From contig OY821521.1 in NCBI GenBank assembly GCA_963682025.1, forward strand, positions 121,387,383 to 121,451,382: a stretch of 64,000 nucleotides of DNA, given 5' to 3'. The position numbers were made by a program, and so were the translations under genes. This document shows, in pieces, positions 1 through 11,786 of the stretch (its first letter is position 1; the number at the start of each line of letters is the position of its first letter). The DNA is from Cordilura impudica (Eukaryota; Arthropoda; Insecta; Diptera; Scathophagidae). Below the pieces are notes generated by a model. It made no database searches and was not told the origin of the DNA. It saw only the letters and a list, made by a program, of their open reading frames with translations.

Positions 1-1
1 C

Positions 2-556
2 ATTAGTTGGTCACGATTTCTAGAGCCTCGTTTACGCAGAATTGTCAATCAAGTAATTACATATAATTCATATTATGCGCATTCGGAAAATATCTTGTTG
101 TCAATGTTGTTTGATGATAGCAAAGAAAAGCGCGACTGTGCTATAAAGAAAATTCTACGCTTTCGAACCGATGTTGACGACCCAACGGAACTTAGAGTTT
201 ATAAAAAATCAGATGTAAACTTTAATTGCACAAGTAACACGGAAATGATCAATTTGCATGATTTAAGTAACGTACTTGAACCACCATTCACGTGAAGCAT
301 TCCGTACGATACATTGGAAGAATATTTAAATCAAGATGATCCACCGTTTAATGATCCAAAAGTTCCATCACACATACAAGGAACGGAACGACACGTTCAA
401 TTGCTAGCTAGCGTTTCCAAACGAGTTATATCGGAAAATGTAGAGGCTGTTATGACGACGACAGTAGAGAGCCGTGCGAAACTACCCAGACTAGAAAAAA
501 AAAGACTTCAAACAATAATATTTTTTAGTTTCTTTTCTATTACTAAGTTAAATTAA
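2..556 (+). pseudogene. Fragment of an unrecognised conserved invertebrate protein, one in-frame stop
   Basis: A single frame (frame 2) is open from the window edge to 556 except for one TGA at 293-295. The N-terminal side has a Tyr-Tyr-Ala-His-x-Glu-Asn-Ile-Leu-Leu stretch, then a basic segment. After the stop it continues with Pro-Ser-His-x-Gln-x-x-Glu-Arg and ends Ser-Arg-x-x-x-Pro. This layout resembles the C-terminal part of an uncharacterised protein I associate with many invertebrate genomes, often in repeat-rich DNA; that comparison is from memory and I know no function for it. The 5' end lies outside the window. The single stop and the clean frame on both sides suggest a young pseudogene or a copy with one mutation. 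Confidence 0.5.
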
Positions 557-1000
557 TTTTTTCATTTACATATGTTCTGACTAAATAAATTTCTAAAGAG
601 AAAAATAAACTCCAAAAAGAAAAAAAAAACACCCATTTCGCTGATTTTTTCATGTAAAGTGCCAAGTATGGTGATTTCTTGAAATGTTTGTATGGGGAAA
701 TGTTTGAAATGTTTGTATGTTTTCTGGTGGTGTGACACTGGCATGGGTGGGTCGGCCCTCCAAAGTTAGTGGGGGTCGAGCATACATTTGGACTCGATTG
801 GGGCACTCTAAATGGGTCAAAGCGAGACAGACAGACAGACAGGTCAAAAGTCGGGACATCAGAATTCGTTTTAGAGGTATGGTTCCTCGGGAAAAGCTTC
901 TTATTTTGATTCCTAGAATACGATTTTCCTTGTCACTTGGGCGATTTTTAAATCGACCCGCCCTAATAGACATGCTAGAAGCATAAATATAATAAGAACG
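557..1000. other. No gene seen; short GACA microsatellite
   Basis: No ORF here looks like a protein. A (GACA)n tract lies at about 825-842. The block around 730-985 is less AT-rich than its surroundings and may be part of a dispersed repeat that I cannot name. Confidence 0.4.
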
Positions 1001-1001
1001 G

Positions 1002-1258
1002 CACTCAAACTACATTGCAGGAGCACCCGATTTTGATGACTTTAATGAAATTTAATATAGAGAAAGAGCATTAATTGAAGCGAACGAGCAGCAAATATCT
1101 ATCAATACACAAATACAGAAACAAATTAACGAACTTACGGTTACAGTAAATAGAAATTTAAAAACGCAAAGGGAAATTGAAATTGACACAGAACACTTAT
1201 TTGAACTCATTATAGCTCGGAATACGGCAATAATAAACTTGGACAAAATTTTTTTATA
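1002..1258 (+). pseudogene. Errantivirus-type env fragment, upstream part
   Basis: After one stop near 1057, an open frame runs to a TAA at about 1258. It encodes a Glu/Gln/Ile/Asn-rich helical segment with heptad-like spacing, consistent with the coiled coil downstream of the fusion peptide in insect errantivirus-type envelope proteins. The frame ends where the A/T-rich tail of a minus-strand LINE begins. The next section of this kind of protein appears on the same strand at about 19200-19702, so this looks like one env interrupted by an insertion. The family assignment rests on overall pattern and on the matching downstream half. The fragment is broken and cannot encode a full protein. Confidence 0.5.
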
Positions 1259-4200
1259 AATTATATTTATTTATTTATTTAAATTTTGTATCCTGTTCAA
1301 CAAGACATAAAATCTTCAAAACAGAACAGGTTTAAATATGTTATTTGGAGTTTGATTTACAATACAACTTAAAATTACTGTGACAATATTAAATATGTGA
1401 CCTGCTCCGCGAAAAGGGACCTAGTGTGTCAAAAACGGGTTGTGTCAAAAACGGTGGATTCTGGTACCTAAAAGGGTGTAGGAACTTTAAATGCGTTTTT
1501 TTCCCAAAACTTAATTTTCATACACTAGGCCCCTTTTCTCGGAGAAGGTCACATATAAATAATAAAAAACAATATTGATTTATATACATACAATAGATAT
1601 TTATAAGTGGCATATAGAATTTAAAAAACAAATAAAAAGTATGTAGTAAAAAAATTTTCAATATATATTTGTTAACATTTTCTTTTTGAAAAATGAGCCA
1701 TTGCTGATTCCTTTAACTGTAGAAGGTAAACCATTCCAAAGACGTGCTGCATGTATAAAAAACTGCCATTCAGATACCAAAGTATGGTGCCGAAATTGAA
1801 TTAAATTGTTATTTCTCCGAAGCCTTCTAAAACGCAATCGGTTATAAAGATATTCGGTTTCTGGTTACTAATTATTTTGTGTAAAAAAGTAAGACATCTT
1901 ATTTTTAATAAGCCATCAAAATTGACACCGAAAATTTGCTTTGAGTAAGATGAAATGTGATCGAACCTTCTGAGCCCGTAATCGTATCTTGCGATATTGT
2001 TAAACGTTATATTTAGCCTGGACTTACTTTTAGTATCGCAACTTGCAAATATTTCACATGCATATAGTAGTGTTGGTATTAAGTATGTCTTTACACGTAG
2101 CAAGCGTATAATATTTGGTGTACAACATTGGGTAGGCCAAAGTATTCATAACGTCGAATACGTTTTACCACAGGCAGCTACGACATGGTCTGACCAGGTC
2201 AATGTTTTATTAAAGATAACTCCCAGATTTTTTGCTCGTTCAACGATTTCGATTTGTTGATCATTTATGTATATGTTTAGATTGTCTGAAATTCTTGTTA
2301 GTCTGTTACGCACCAAAATACACTTTGTTTTTTGTGGATTGAGACTCAGTCCGATTGTAGCTGCCCAACGAAAAACACGTTTTAAGTCATCATTCAATTT
2401 TCTACTGCAATCTTCGATTTTTTTTTCTTGCTGCTAATATATAACTGTACGTCATCGGCATACATTCTTATATTGCAGTGAATTAACTGTTTAGGTAGAT
2501 CCGAAGCATAACAGGAAGGAACGTCGACGCAATTTTATTGGTTTCTACGCATTGCGAAGATTTACTAGGTAAGACGTCATAAGTGCAACAGAACTTGGTG
2601 AGAAGTGCATCATGTTCTTAAGCTTTTGTAGCAAAACTGTGTGATCCACCGTATCGAAAGCTTTTGAATGGTCTATCAGCACTAATATTACCACACAGTC
2701 ATCATCAATTTTTCTCCTTATATCTTCTGTTACATTAGCTAGAGCTGTAATACAGCTGTGTTTGGCACGAAACCCAGATTGACGGTTAGTAAGCAGGTTA
2801 TTATCATTTATGTAGGGCGTTATTTGACAATGAAGAAGCCGTTCAAATGCCTACGACATATATGATAATATAGATATGGGCCGATATTCAGTTGCCGACT
2901 TTGGTACAGGTAAGATCTTAGCTTGTTTCCATCGTTGGAGAAAAACACTCACTGTAATTATTTTGTTAAAAATGTGCGTGATATACGGCAAAATAAAGGG
3001 AAGTAGCATTTTTAGAAAAGTAGGGTGAATACCATCAATTCTTATTGCATTAGACTTTATAGGTTGACAGCTCTTAAGAACATCGAAGGGACTAACGCAG
3101 TCAAATAAAAAAAGGATTTGTGGGGCATAATTAGGGGTATAGTTGTCATAATATGAGTGATCAGCTTGAGGCATTGGAATATTAATAAAATTCTCATTAA
3201 TTTTAAAAGGGTTTGATATGAAATTTTCTTCTCTTTCCAACCCCAATTTCTCTAATAGTTTTCCATGCTTTTTTGCATCAATTGATATTGAAAACTTTTC
3301 AGCATAGTATGTGGCCTTAGCTTTCCTTATACTTTCATTGACAATTCTGGTTGTGCGATAAAGTTCATGAAGTGCATTTGTTTTAAACTGCTTCCATCGG
3401 AAAAAGGCTTTATCACGATTTTCCATAAGGTTTTTCATTTCCGCTGTAAACAATGGTGTTTGTCGTTTGCTTGTTGTTTTTACTTTGACCAGAACAATAA
3501 TATTATATAAAGCTGAGACATGGTGTTCCAAGAAGGCCAGCTGATCATCTACCGAGAACATAAAGTATATCGAGTTCCCATCGATTTGGCAACACGCTTC
3601 CTCCAATTGAGTGAAATTTATGTTTTTGAAGTCTCTAAATTCTATTGCTTTGCTGGGAACTTGTAAAGGAATATCATAGGTTATAAAGATTAGGTCGTGT
3701 TTAGAAAAACCAGGTGCAGACAGTTGGTCAAACATCAGTGTGTTTGCTTCATCAGAGACAAAGAATAAATCTAGTAATGAGTTGTTAGTGATATTGAAGT
3801 GTGTTGGTATATGCGTGTTCACGAAAGTAAGACCAAGAGATTTCATATACTACAGTTTTCCAGCAGGTTTGAATTATAGTCCCCAGTTAATATAATATTA
3901 TCATAAAAAGGTATAAAATCTTCCGTCAACATTTCATAGAAACACCCAAGCTCTATATTACGATTTGGTCTATAAACACTACCAATAAGAATCTTACCTC
4001 CAGCAGCACACAATTCTAAAAATAAGTGTTCCACTTTATCAATTTCATTATCAATTCTGCGTTCAACTTTGCTAATTAATCCACTTCTGACATAAATGCC
4101 TACTCCTCCGTACCCATCTGCTCTGTCAGTTCTGTAAAGATTGTAGCCGTCTACTGGTACCAAAGTATCTGTGATAGATTCGTCAAACCAGGTTTCAGAT

Positions 4201-4310
4201 ACACATACAATATCCACACCAGAATTTTCAAAAATGTGTCGAAACTCGTCAATTTTCCTTGCGAGACTCTGTGCGTTTATGTGGGAAATTTTAAGACCAT
4301 ATTTTGCTTA
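1259..4310 (-). pseudogene. CR1/Jockey-like LINE, ORF2 remnant (endonuclease + reverse transcriptase)
   Basis: Minus-strand pieces run in order. First is an apurinic-type endonuclease from about 4308 to 3843, with SETWF, the GGVGIYVR block and LTGDYN. Next is the endonuclease end plus RT entry at 3846-2851 (SLLDLFF, the DGIHP region, YRPIS). An FDTVDH-type segment lies near 2640-2700 and a YADD motif near 2450-2465. RT thumb and C-terminal pieces are at 2397-2146 and 2103-1801. The frames change at 3846/3843, between 2851 and 2397, and at 2146/2103, so this is a pseudogene. The 3' end lies near 1259-1285, where the minus strand ends in TAAA-type repeats. ORF1 is probably the remnant at 9060-9952, with another LINE inserted between the two. 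Confidence 0.75.
1394..1555. mobile_element. MITE with ~34-bp terminal inverted repeats and TA flanks
   Basis: The left end begins TGTGACCTGCTCCG and the right end, read on the other strand, begins TGTGACCTTCTCCG. The match continues for about 34 bases with a few mismatches. TA flanks both ends (1394-1395 and 1554-1555), as in Tc1/mariner-type insertions. The interior has two GTGTCAAAAACGG-like copies and no ORF. It sits in the 3' untranslated part of the surrounding LINE. Confidence 0.8.
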
Positions 4311-4737
4311 GCCAGTATTTTAACCATATATGCATATTTAATAAGAAAATAGTTTAATCATATAAGTTAAGTTTAATTAAACATATGTTTAAATTAAAAA
4401 TTAAATAATTTAGAAAATATAATTAATTGAAACGAAGCACAAATTAATAGAAACAATTATATAAATAAATGGTAAAAAAATTAGGATTGCAGCAAGATAG
4501 TAATGTTAAAGTATACATCATTTGGTTAACGAAAATGCTGGTTTAGTTGTTCAATAAATTCAATTATAAAAAATCTTTACTTTCTATTTCATTAATAATT
4601 TCAGTTACATTTTCATATTAAATTATATGAACTCGTGCTGAAATAAAGATTATACAGCTATGACAAAGTGTCGTCAGCTGGATGTACTAAATAAAAAAAT
4701 TTACAATGAGGTTTTTAAATTATTTTTGGTTTAGTAA
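4311..4737. other. AT-rich LINE flanks, no gene
   Basis: Very AT-rich sequence between the 5' end of the ORF2 remnant at 4308 and the 3' end of the next LINE. It probably holds the 3' untranslated region and tail of that second LINE. No ORF is credible, and I could not fix the exact element boundary or a target-site duplication. Confidence 0.4.
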
Positions 4738-7700
4738 TTAATTATATTCTCTTATTATTAATTTTCTATAATTTAAAGAGGATTTTAGATATCCAATCAG
4801 ATTTTTCCAATCAGTGCTGAGTCTTCCATCAAGAATTCTTATGATTTCTTCTTCCGATAAAGTAGGTGTTCCAAAAAAGTTGCGTCTGAAGGTATTCAAG
4901 ATTGGGCATATACCTAAAAAATGTTGTAGAGTTTCCTTTTCTCGAGGGTTGCATAATGTACATATTAGATCATTTTCGTTGTTAGTAAACTTATTGCCAT
5001 TAAGGTAAAATAGATCACAACGTGCTTTAAATATTCGATTAACGTCATTTTGGTTATAGTTTCCTTGAAAGTATTTAGCTCCCACTGTATAGTCTAGATG
5101 TTTGTATATTCGTGCGCTACTCTGCATCGCTCTTTGCGTTTTATTTCTTAGGTTTAAAGATTTAAGACCCTGTATTAATATGAAGTTGTTGTAATTCCAT
5201 TCGTGTTCCGGAGTATTTATTTCAATCCACTGTATGTGAAGATTACTTGCCAAAACATTTAAAGCTTTAGCCCAAAATATTTTCTTTCTTAGATTAATTT
5301 TTGTAAGGTAGTGGGGTAGTCTGTCTTCAGCAGAACATTGTTTTTGTTATGTACTGTAAATGAAGTTGTAAAGTATAAATATGTTCATCCTCAATTCCGG
5401 TTTCCATCTTAAGGGCGTAGTTTGGTGTGTTTGATGGAAGTTTTAGTACTCTTTTCAGAAAGAAACGTTGTAATTTATCTACGTCTTCAAAAAGACCATA
5501 ACCCCACACTTGTGCGGCATATACCTGAACCGATCTACATGCTGCCAAAAATAGTTTCCATTTCATTTGCAGGGATACATTATTATTTTTAAGAAAATTT
5601 TGCCATGTGGCATTTATTGCACTTTTCGACTGGGTATTTCTGTTTTGTAATTGCTTGGAAAACGTCATTTTCGGAGTTAGAACTACTCCAAGGTAGTTAC
5701 ATTCAGAGACTATATCTATTTCTTCTCCTCTGAATCTCCATCTTTCTCTTTGACTTACTCGTCCCCCATTTCTAAAAACCATCATCTTTTCCACATTCAC
5801 TTCTAAATTCCATAGATCACAATAATTTTCTAGGTCTTGTATCATATTCTCCATAGTTGTTATATTCTCAGCCATTATTACAATATCGTCTGCGTAATTT
5901 TCTTATGTTTTTCCCTTCAATATCTAAACCACCACCTAAGTATTCATGCAGATCATTGATGTAGAGGGCGAAAAGTAGTGGTGAAAGCAATCACCCTTGT
6001 TTTACTCCAGAGATTGTATCAAAGTATTCTGACAGCTCCACTCCAGTCCATACTACTGAATGTGTGTGCTCATATAAGTGTTCTATCATTTTAACAAACT
6101 TATATGATACTCCCATTGTATATAACTTGTATGTCATAGATTTTCTAGAGACCTTATCGAACGCTGCCTTAAAATCTACGAAAAAAGCATACACTTTTTT
6201 CTTTTCAGACAGCTTGATGTTAACGATTGAAGCTAAATTGTAAATATTATCCGCAGTAGAGTATTTCCTTCGGAAGCCAGCTTGATATTCAACCATAATG
6301 TTCTTATCTTCAATCCATGTAACAAGTCTATCGTTAAGGATTCCCATTAAGATCTTTGCTACAGAGTTCATAAACGATATTCCTCTAAAGTTGGATGGCT
6401 CATTTACGCTTCCTTTTTTATGTATAGGAAAAATTGTTGATTTAGTCAGAGATTCATCTGTATTATAATTATTGAACAGTTTATTGTACATGCGAGCCAA
6501 CTCTTCAAGAAATTCATCCGTAGCGTTAATAACAAATTCGTAAGGTACTCTGTCCTCCCCAGGTGCTTTGTTTAGCTTTACATTTTTTAACATATGTTTA
6601 ATATCAGCCATAGTTATATCTTTATCTAAAGTTTCATCTCGTAAAAATATTGGAGCATAATGAATATCTTGTGAAACCTGTGCTGGATTGAGCAATTTCA
6701 TAAAATAATTTTTAAAAACAGCAGAAGATATAGCTGTACCAATTTGAAAATTTTGGTTTCTTATTTCTTTGACTAGGCTCCACCATTCCTTGCCATTGGT
6801 AACATTATTAATTTTTTCACATACACTCTTAAGGTAATTTTTTTGACTTGTTTTGCATACATCCTTATATTTACTCTTCGCCATCAAATATCTTTCCTTT
6901 TCACTTTCACGTTTTGAAGTTCTATATTTGTTCAATAAATCAAAAACCTTTTTTCGTGCCCAGTAACATCGGTTGTCAAACCATTTGTTTTTAGGGGTGA
7001 ATGGTTGTGTTTTGCTCTTTTTTGTTGTTGAAATGACTATTATATCAGTTAAATCTTTAATATTTGTTACAGCATCTCGTTGTGTGAGCCTTTGTAGATT
7101 TAAATTGAGTTCTGTTTTATACTGATCTTTTTGTGAGACTTTCCACAATATCTTTGGTACAAGGCTGAGTTTATTCGATGTAGTTGCTCTCATTTCTACG
7201 TTCATTGATAAAACTATTGGTAAATGATCTGACCATATCATTCCTTCAACTGTAAAGCTTTCAACATACGCTAACAAATCCTGTGCTACCGAACATATGT
7301 CATTGACTGACTCCCCTAAATTGCTAATATATGTAAAATTACCTTCCTCGTCACCAACAACCTGCCCATTTAAAACGATAAGGTTATAATCGTTGCAAAA
7401 TTCTAAAAAAGTTCTCCCTTTTGCATTCACCACTTTATCTCTAGATCGTCGTACCTCTGTGCCAGCCGGAAAAAGATTTCTGTATAAATCAACTATCTCT
7501 TGTTGCATTTCGCCAAATCTCCAATAATTATGGGGTTAGCTATTTCATTTTCGACTACCGCTCGTTTTACTAGTTCAAACTCGTTGTACCAATCTGCGCT
7601 CCTAATATACAAAGGTATTAATGTTAGTTGTGTATTATGTATCATTAATTGTATTTGTTTTAACATTCCTCCTGTAATAAAATCATGCCTTATACCTTTT

Positions 7701-7990
7701 TCATGTAAGGTCTTGCTAACTGCAAACAGACACCCACATATATCTCTACCATAACGACTTATTCTTGTGGCAGGAACCCAATATATATCAAAGCCAGGAA
7801 AATATTTTTCCGCTTGCTTAGTTTTTTCAACAGTAATGTGTGTTTCTATTAATATAAGTATTTCAAAAGAAAGTATGTAATTGAAAAAATATGGAAATAA
7901 ATATTTATTTTCTAATCCATTTATATTGTATGATAAAATTCTTAGCTTAGGTTTTTCTATTTTATTAATTTTATTATTTTTTAATGTATT
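4738..7990 (-). pseudogene. Second LINE, ORF2 remnant (endonuclease, RT, C-terminal CCHC)
   Basis: The minus strand carries the endonuclease N-terminal half at about 7990-7508, ending in an IIIGD motif. The remainder, plus RT, runs 7508-5991 with SDHLPIVLS, FRGISFMNSVAKIL, a VDFKAAFDKV block and GVKQG. A TGA then replaces the residue after GVKQG and the frame continues LLSPLLF. A shift precedes NYADDIVIMAE near 5880-5900. The RT C-terminus runs 5875-5327, and the last piece, 5253-4738, carries a Cys-x2-Cys...His...Cys module typical of I/R1/L1-like ORF2 C-termini. At least three frame breaks and one nonsense change are visible. The clade is unresolved. ORF1 lies immediately upstream (8014-8813), so the copy is close to full length. 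Confidence 0.8.
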
Positions 7991-8013
7991 AGTGTGCTTT
8001 TTAGATATGTTTA

Positions 8014-8813
8014 CTAGTTTTTTGGATCCATTTCCTCCAAGATATTGTAATTAAAGGTTCTTAAAGAATCACCATTAACTAATTTCAATACTTGCTCTTC
8101 AGTTTGTTTGCCACATACTAGTTCATTCCTTTTATTCCAAACAAACCATTTATCTCTTACTATTAACTTATCATCTCTTACAATAATTTTGTGCATTTTG
8201 TTTTCCGCTAGAATTCGTTTCCTTACAATTAACAAAGCTCTTTTATTTCGTTGTCTTCTAGGATTTAAATCTCTTTCAATAGATACTGATGTTCCGGCCA
8301 TGTTCTTTGTTGATTTCAATATTTTAGTTACAGACGCTTCATTATCGAATTCAGCGATTACTGTTTGGGTGCCATTTTGTTCAAAAAGTTTGTGAGCTGA
8401 AATAATAACTGGCTCGATCTTCAGTTTTTCCATACATACTTGGTAGACAGATTCCGTAGTATCAAAATTAGCTTCGAACTTTTAATTTGATGCTCTAGCC
8501 ATCTTATATTAGTCAGGTCATCACGTCTCATATCCTTCAGCTGTTCAATTTCTTCTTTCAGTTTTTTATTTTCAGTGCGAAGTGCACCTATTTCAGCAGC
8601 AGCAAGAGTAATTTCAGATTTTAGTTCTTCTAAATCAGATTTTGTTGGAAGATTTTGAAGCTTTTCCTCTAGAAGCGTATTCATTGTGGTTTTCACCAAA
8701 TTCATTAGATCGGTAACATCCATGTTTCCTACTGGTTTCTTTGCCATATTTTGCTCAGGGGATGTTTCAATAATTTTGCGTTTTGCTATATTCGGTGTAG
8801 AATTGTTTGACAT
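8014..8813 (-). pseudogene. Second LINE, ORF1 (coiled coil + nucleic-acid-binding domain), one frameshift
   Basis: Two overlapping minus-strand frames, 8813-8421 and 8433-8014, make up one ORF1 broken by a single frameshift. The first starts MSNNSTPNIAKRK, then has a Leu/Glu/Lys-rich segment at residues ~55-100 with clear heptad spacing (coiled coil) and the start of an RRM-like strand. The second continues as a basic domain rich in Arg/Lys pairs. This order of coiled coil then RNA-binding domain matches L1-like ORF1 proteins, which bind the element RNA. It ends just upstream of the endonuclease of the same LINE, on the same strand. Confidence 0.7.
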
Positions 8814-9059
8814 TTGGGAACTACTGTCTTATGTGATGTTGTTACGATATTTGTTTATTTTAATATAAGTTTTAGTATACCTTAGGGCGGCGCTGTTTGT
8901 GTTGGGTTAAAATTTATGAAAAGATGTACTGTATTAAGCTAATGTATAATATAGATTGTAAGCGTGGTATACTTTTAGGCGATATCAGTACTGTTGATTT
9001 TGATCGTCTTACAACTGTGTTTAATCAGATTTGCTTAATCTTGTATTTTATTTTACAGC
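8814..9059. other. LINE junction region, no gene
   Basis: This short stretch should contain the 5' end of the second LINE and the point where it entered the older LINE whose ORF1 starts further right. No ORF is credible. Confidence 0.35.
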
Positions 9060-9952
9060 TGTTTGTTATTCTGGTTTGTTAGTACTGGTTCCTCCGAATC
9101 AAACTTCCTTACGAGTACGAGTCCACGTTCAGTAAATGTAGTTTTAATCTGGTTTCTTTTTTTAGTTCAAGGCAGATTGTAGTATTTTTTGATTATAAAG
9201 GGTTAAATTTTCATTTACATATATCGGATCATCACAATCGAAACCAGCATGTTTTTGGCACAACGTAGTTTTATTTTCTCGTCTAAACTTAGCAATTGTT
9301 CTTAGAAGAAAGTTTTTTTTCGTACGGAGAATGTAATTTAGCAACTATAACTTCCTGACTAGGTGAGTACGGTTTATTTTCTCTATATATTTTTTTTTAG
9401 TCTATATATATTTTCTAGTTGAGGTGTATCGATTTTTAAATTATCACATTTGGAACTAAAAATGTCAATAAGATTTTCATTATCATACTAGGGTACACCA
9501 CGAATTCATATACCGCCGGCCACTACCGAGTTCTCTTGTTTTAATATTTTTCGTTTTAAATCAAATATATCGTCTTTCATATGTTTTATTTCAGCGCTCT
9601 CTGTTTCAAGTTTATTTACTCTACTTCTAATTACATTTAAATCACTTTTTATTTCATCAAATCTCTTATCGAGCTCACATAAGAGTTGGTTTTATATTCC
9701 ACAAATTTTGTTTGCATTATTGTTTGTATTTGTTCTGTTAATTTATCAAATCGCTTGTCCATTATTGTTATGAATTTAAGTGGTGATTCTGTATCGGTGA
9801 GTCTTGGTGTTTTTGTTACATTACCAAGAAGAGGGGATTGTAGAACATCTCTCATTCTCTTTTGCGCAGGAGTAGTAATATTTGGTAAAGTTGTTGTTGA
9901 TATATTATTTTGATCAAGAATACCCTGAGCTGTTTTGTTCTTTTGTATTCAT
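9060..9952 (-). pseudogene. ORF1 of the older CR1/Jockey-like LINE
   Basis: An ATG at 9952 (minus) opens a frame that needs a shift almost at once. The remnant then reads through an MDKRFDKLTEQI coiled-coil start (9855-9649), a heptad-rich segment with stops near 9490-9520, and a C-terminal block at 9344-9162. The last part, in another frame, contains RGLVLVRKFDS. The C-terminal block (LRTIAKFRRENK... IYVNENLTLYN) matches the C-terminal domain of CR1/L2/Jockey-type ORF1 proteins, which bind nucleic acid and share a fold with baculovirus FP. It is on the same strand as the ORF2 at 1.8-4.3 kb, and I infer the two belong to one element. Confidence 0.65.
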
Positions 9953-10201
9953 TATGCTGATTTTATTTTGGTTTGTTTTGTTTGATTTTGCTTTGGATTT
10001 TGTTTTGTATGTAGGCTTTAGTTTATTCGTTTATTCAAATCTTTTAAAGATATTGTGGTTTCTCGTTTGTTTTGATGTTCAAGTTCGTATTTATTTGGTA
10101 TATTATTGTTTGATATAAGTTCAATAAATGTAAATTTGGCAATACTAATAAGTTTATTTGTGTGTTTCAATTACTATATTGCTTCCTTTGTTTATATGTG
10201 C
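9953..10201. other. Probable 5' UTR of the older LINE, left of the LTR element
   Basis: AT-rich DNA with no convincing ORF. It lies between LINE ORF1 and the 4-bp target duplication of the LTR retrotransposon. I infer that it continues beyond that element at 19070-19180. Confidence 0.4.
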
Positions 10202-10205
10202 AGAT
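10202..10205. repeat. Target-site duplication AGAT, left copy
   Basis: AGAT directly precedes the left LTR and recurs directly after the right LTR (19066-19069). A 4-bp duplication is usual for Ty3-gypsy integration. Confidence 0.85.
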
Positions 10206-10681
10206 TATAAATGAAAAATGTCTTTATATTAAATGAAAATTCAACCAACGTTAAAGTAAAACCACCACTATTGTTGAATGTTTATTAATTATTGATCGTT
10301 CTTTATTATTTCATTTCTTTATATTATTAATTTGTTTACATAGCTTGATTGGATAGTGTATAAAAAATACCTACTAACAAACACACATAATGACATACAT
10401 ATGATTTCTGTGTGTTATACTCCGAATTCATAGCACAGCAGAAATCAAGAAAACACGCAACAACAATTGCGTGGTATGGCATGAGTTGTCATTGCACAAT
10501 ACCTTCGCTGTATCGACAATTGTTTATACATTAACAGTTCATAGTACAGCGTATGGCCAATGAACTTAAATGTACTTTTATCGTGTCAGCGAATGTTTGT
10601 GATTGCACATATTTTGGACAATAATATTTATTAGTGACTAAATAAAGTTATCGTCCAATTTATGAATGCAATTATCCTACA
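10206..10681 (-). repeat. 412-like element, 3' LTR
   Basis: A ~476-bp direct repeat of 18592-19065. Read on the minus strand it starts TGTAGGATAATTGC and ends CATTTATA, so the start follows the TG rule but the end is not CA. Confidence 0.95.
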
Positions 10682-10692
10682 CCTCCCTTTTC
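10682..10692 (-). promoter_or_regulatory. Polypurine tract (plus-strand primer site)
   Basis: Minus-strand GAAAAGGGAGG lies directly against the TGT start of the 3' LTR, which is where plus-strand DNA synthesis is primed in LTR elements. Confidence 0.85.
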
Positions 10693-11786
10693 AATTTGAA
10701 TGATCTTGTCATTCGTAAGATTAGTTGTCGTGTTTTCTGGATTTCTGTACTTAAGACATTCCGGAGTTACACATATTTTAAAATTGATAATGATATATAA
10801 ATTTACATGCTTGTGAATTTTTTTTTTTAATTGTTACTAAAATTAAATAGATATTAAAATTAGAATTGAGTAATTTAATTTAAATCTAGTCGGTGATTAT
10901 TGGCATGTCTGGTTCCTTTTATTGGTTTTCAATTAAAATTTAACTTTATGTAGTAGAATAACAAGATTGTTTAGTGAACATATATTTGAAATTTAAATTG
11001 ACGTAGTAAAATTGAATTATTTTAATTATTATTTATGTTATTGTATATTTCAGGATTATTTAATTAAAATATGTTTGAAATTATTTAAACTATAAATAAT
11101 TGATTATATTATATTTCAAAATTACAAATAAATGATTTAATTATTTTTCAATGGGGTGGCTATGCCACCTCCCTTTTCAATTAGAATGATCTTGTCATTC
11201 TGTTTAATAAATTACATAAATTATATGGTTAATATTCATTATTTAAAAAAATTAAGTTAATTTAGTTTTGTTTAAAGTTATAGTTTACGATGTTATTATT
11301 TAAAATTATGCAGTTTTAAATTTTTCATAAATTTTTTTTTGTCAAATTAAAATTATAATAATATAGTAATTGATGTATATGTATATACTCGTACATATTT
11401 GAGTTTATTAGTTATAATTAAATATTTTATTTAGAAAATAATTTTATCTTAGTTCTAATCAAATTGATTTGGATAGAAAAAAAAATTAAAAATTAAAATT
11501 AAACAATTCACAACACACAATTTTTCTTTTTTTAAATTTTCATTATTGTTATTTGGAGATTTAAAATATTTTATATAAATTTAGTTAAACATCATTATTA
11601 TTTATATTTATAAGATTCTCGTATATATAAAAAAATGTTATTGTAATAGTTTATTAAATAATACGTATATATGTGATTTTATTAACTAATTGGAGATTTT
11701 ATTTTGTGTTCAATTAGATTCTGGAGATAGTTAGAAATGATTAGATATTACATGACTTTTTCCTGTTTTTTTTTTTTTTTTTAATT
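10693..11786. other. 3' noncoding region of the 412-like element
   Basis: About 1.1 kb of very AT-rich DNA between the pol stop and the polypurine tract, with no credible ORF. It contains a second copy of the tract sequence near 11169 and a poly-T run at about 11768-11782. Confidence 0.7.
11168..11201 (-). repeat. Internal duplicate of the polypurine-tract region
   Basis: CCTCCCTTTTCAATT followed by GAATGATCTTGTCATTC recurs here with one difference from 10682-10716. The minus strand therefore carries a second GAAAAGGGAGG about 480 bases upstream of the functional one. Confidence 0.8.

Noticed and set aside
717..986. 89-codon + strand ORF with many Arg and Gly codons, and its minus-strand partner
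   Set aside because: Both strands are open over the same GC-richer repeat block and neither has recognisable motifs.
8897..10118. Hydrophobic + strand ORFs opposite LINE ORF1 (8897-9082, 9686-9913, 9882-10118)
   Set aside because: They are complements of Asn/Lys-rich LINE coding or AT-rich DNA; apparent membrane segments come from T-rich codons.
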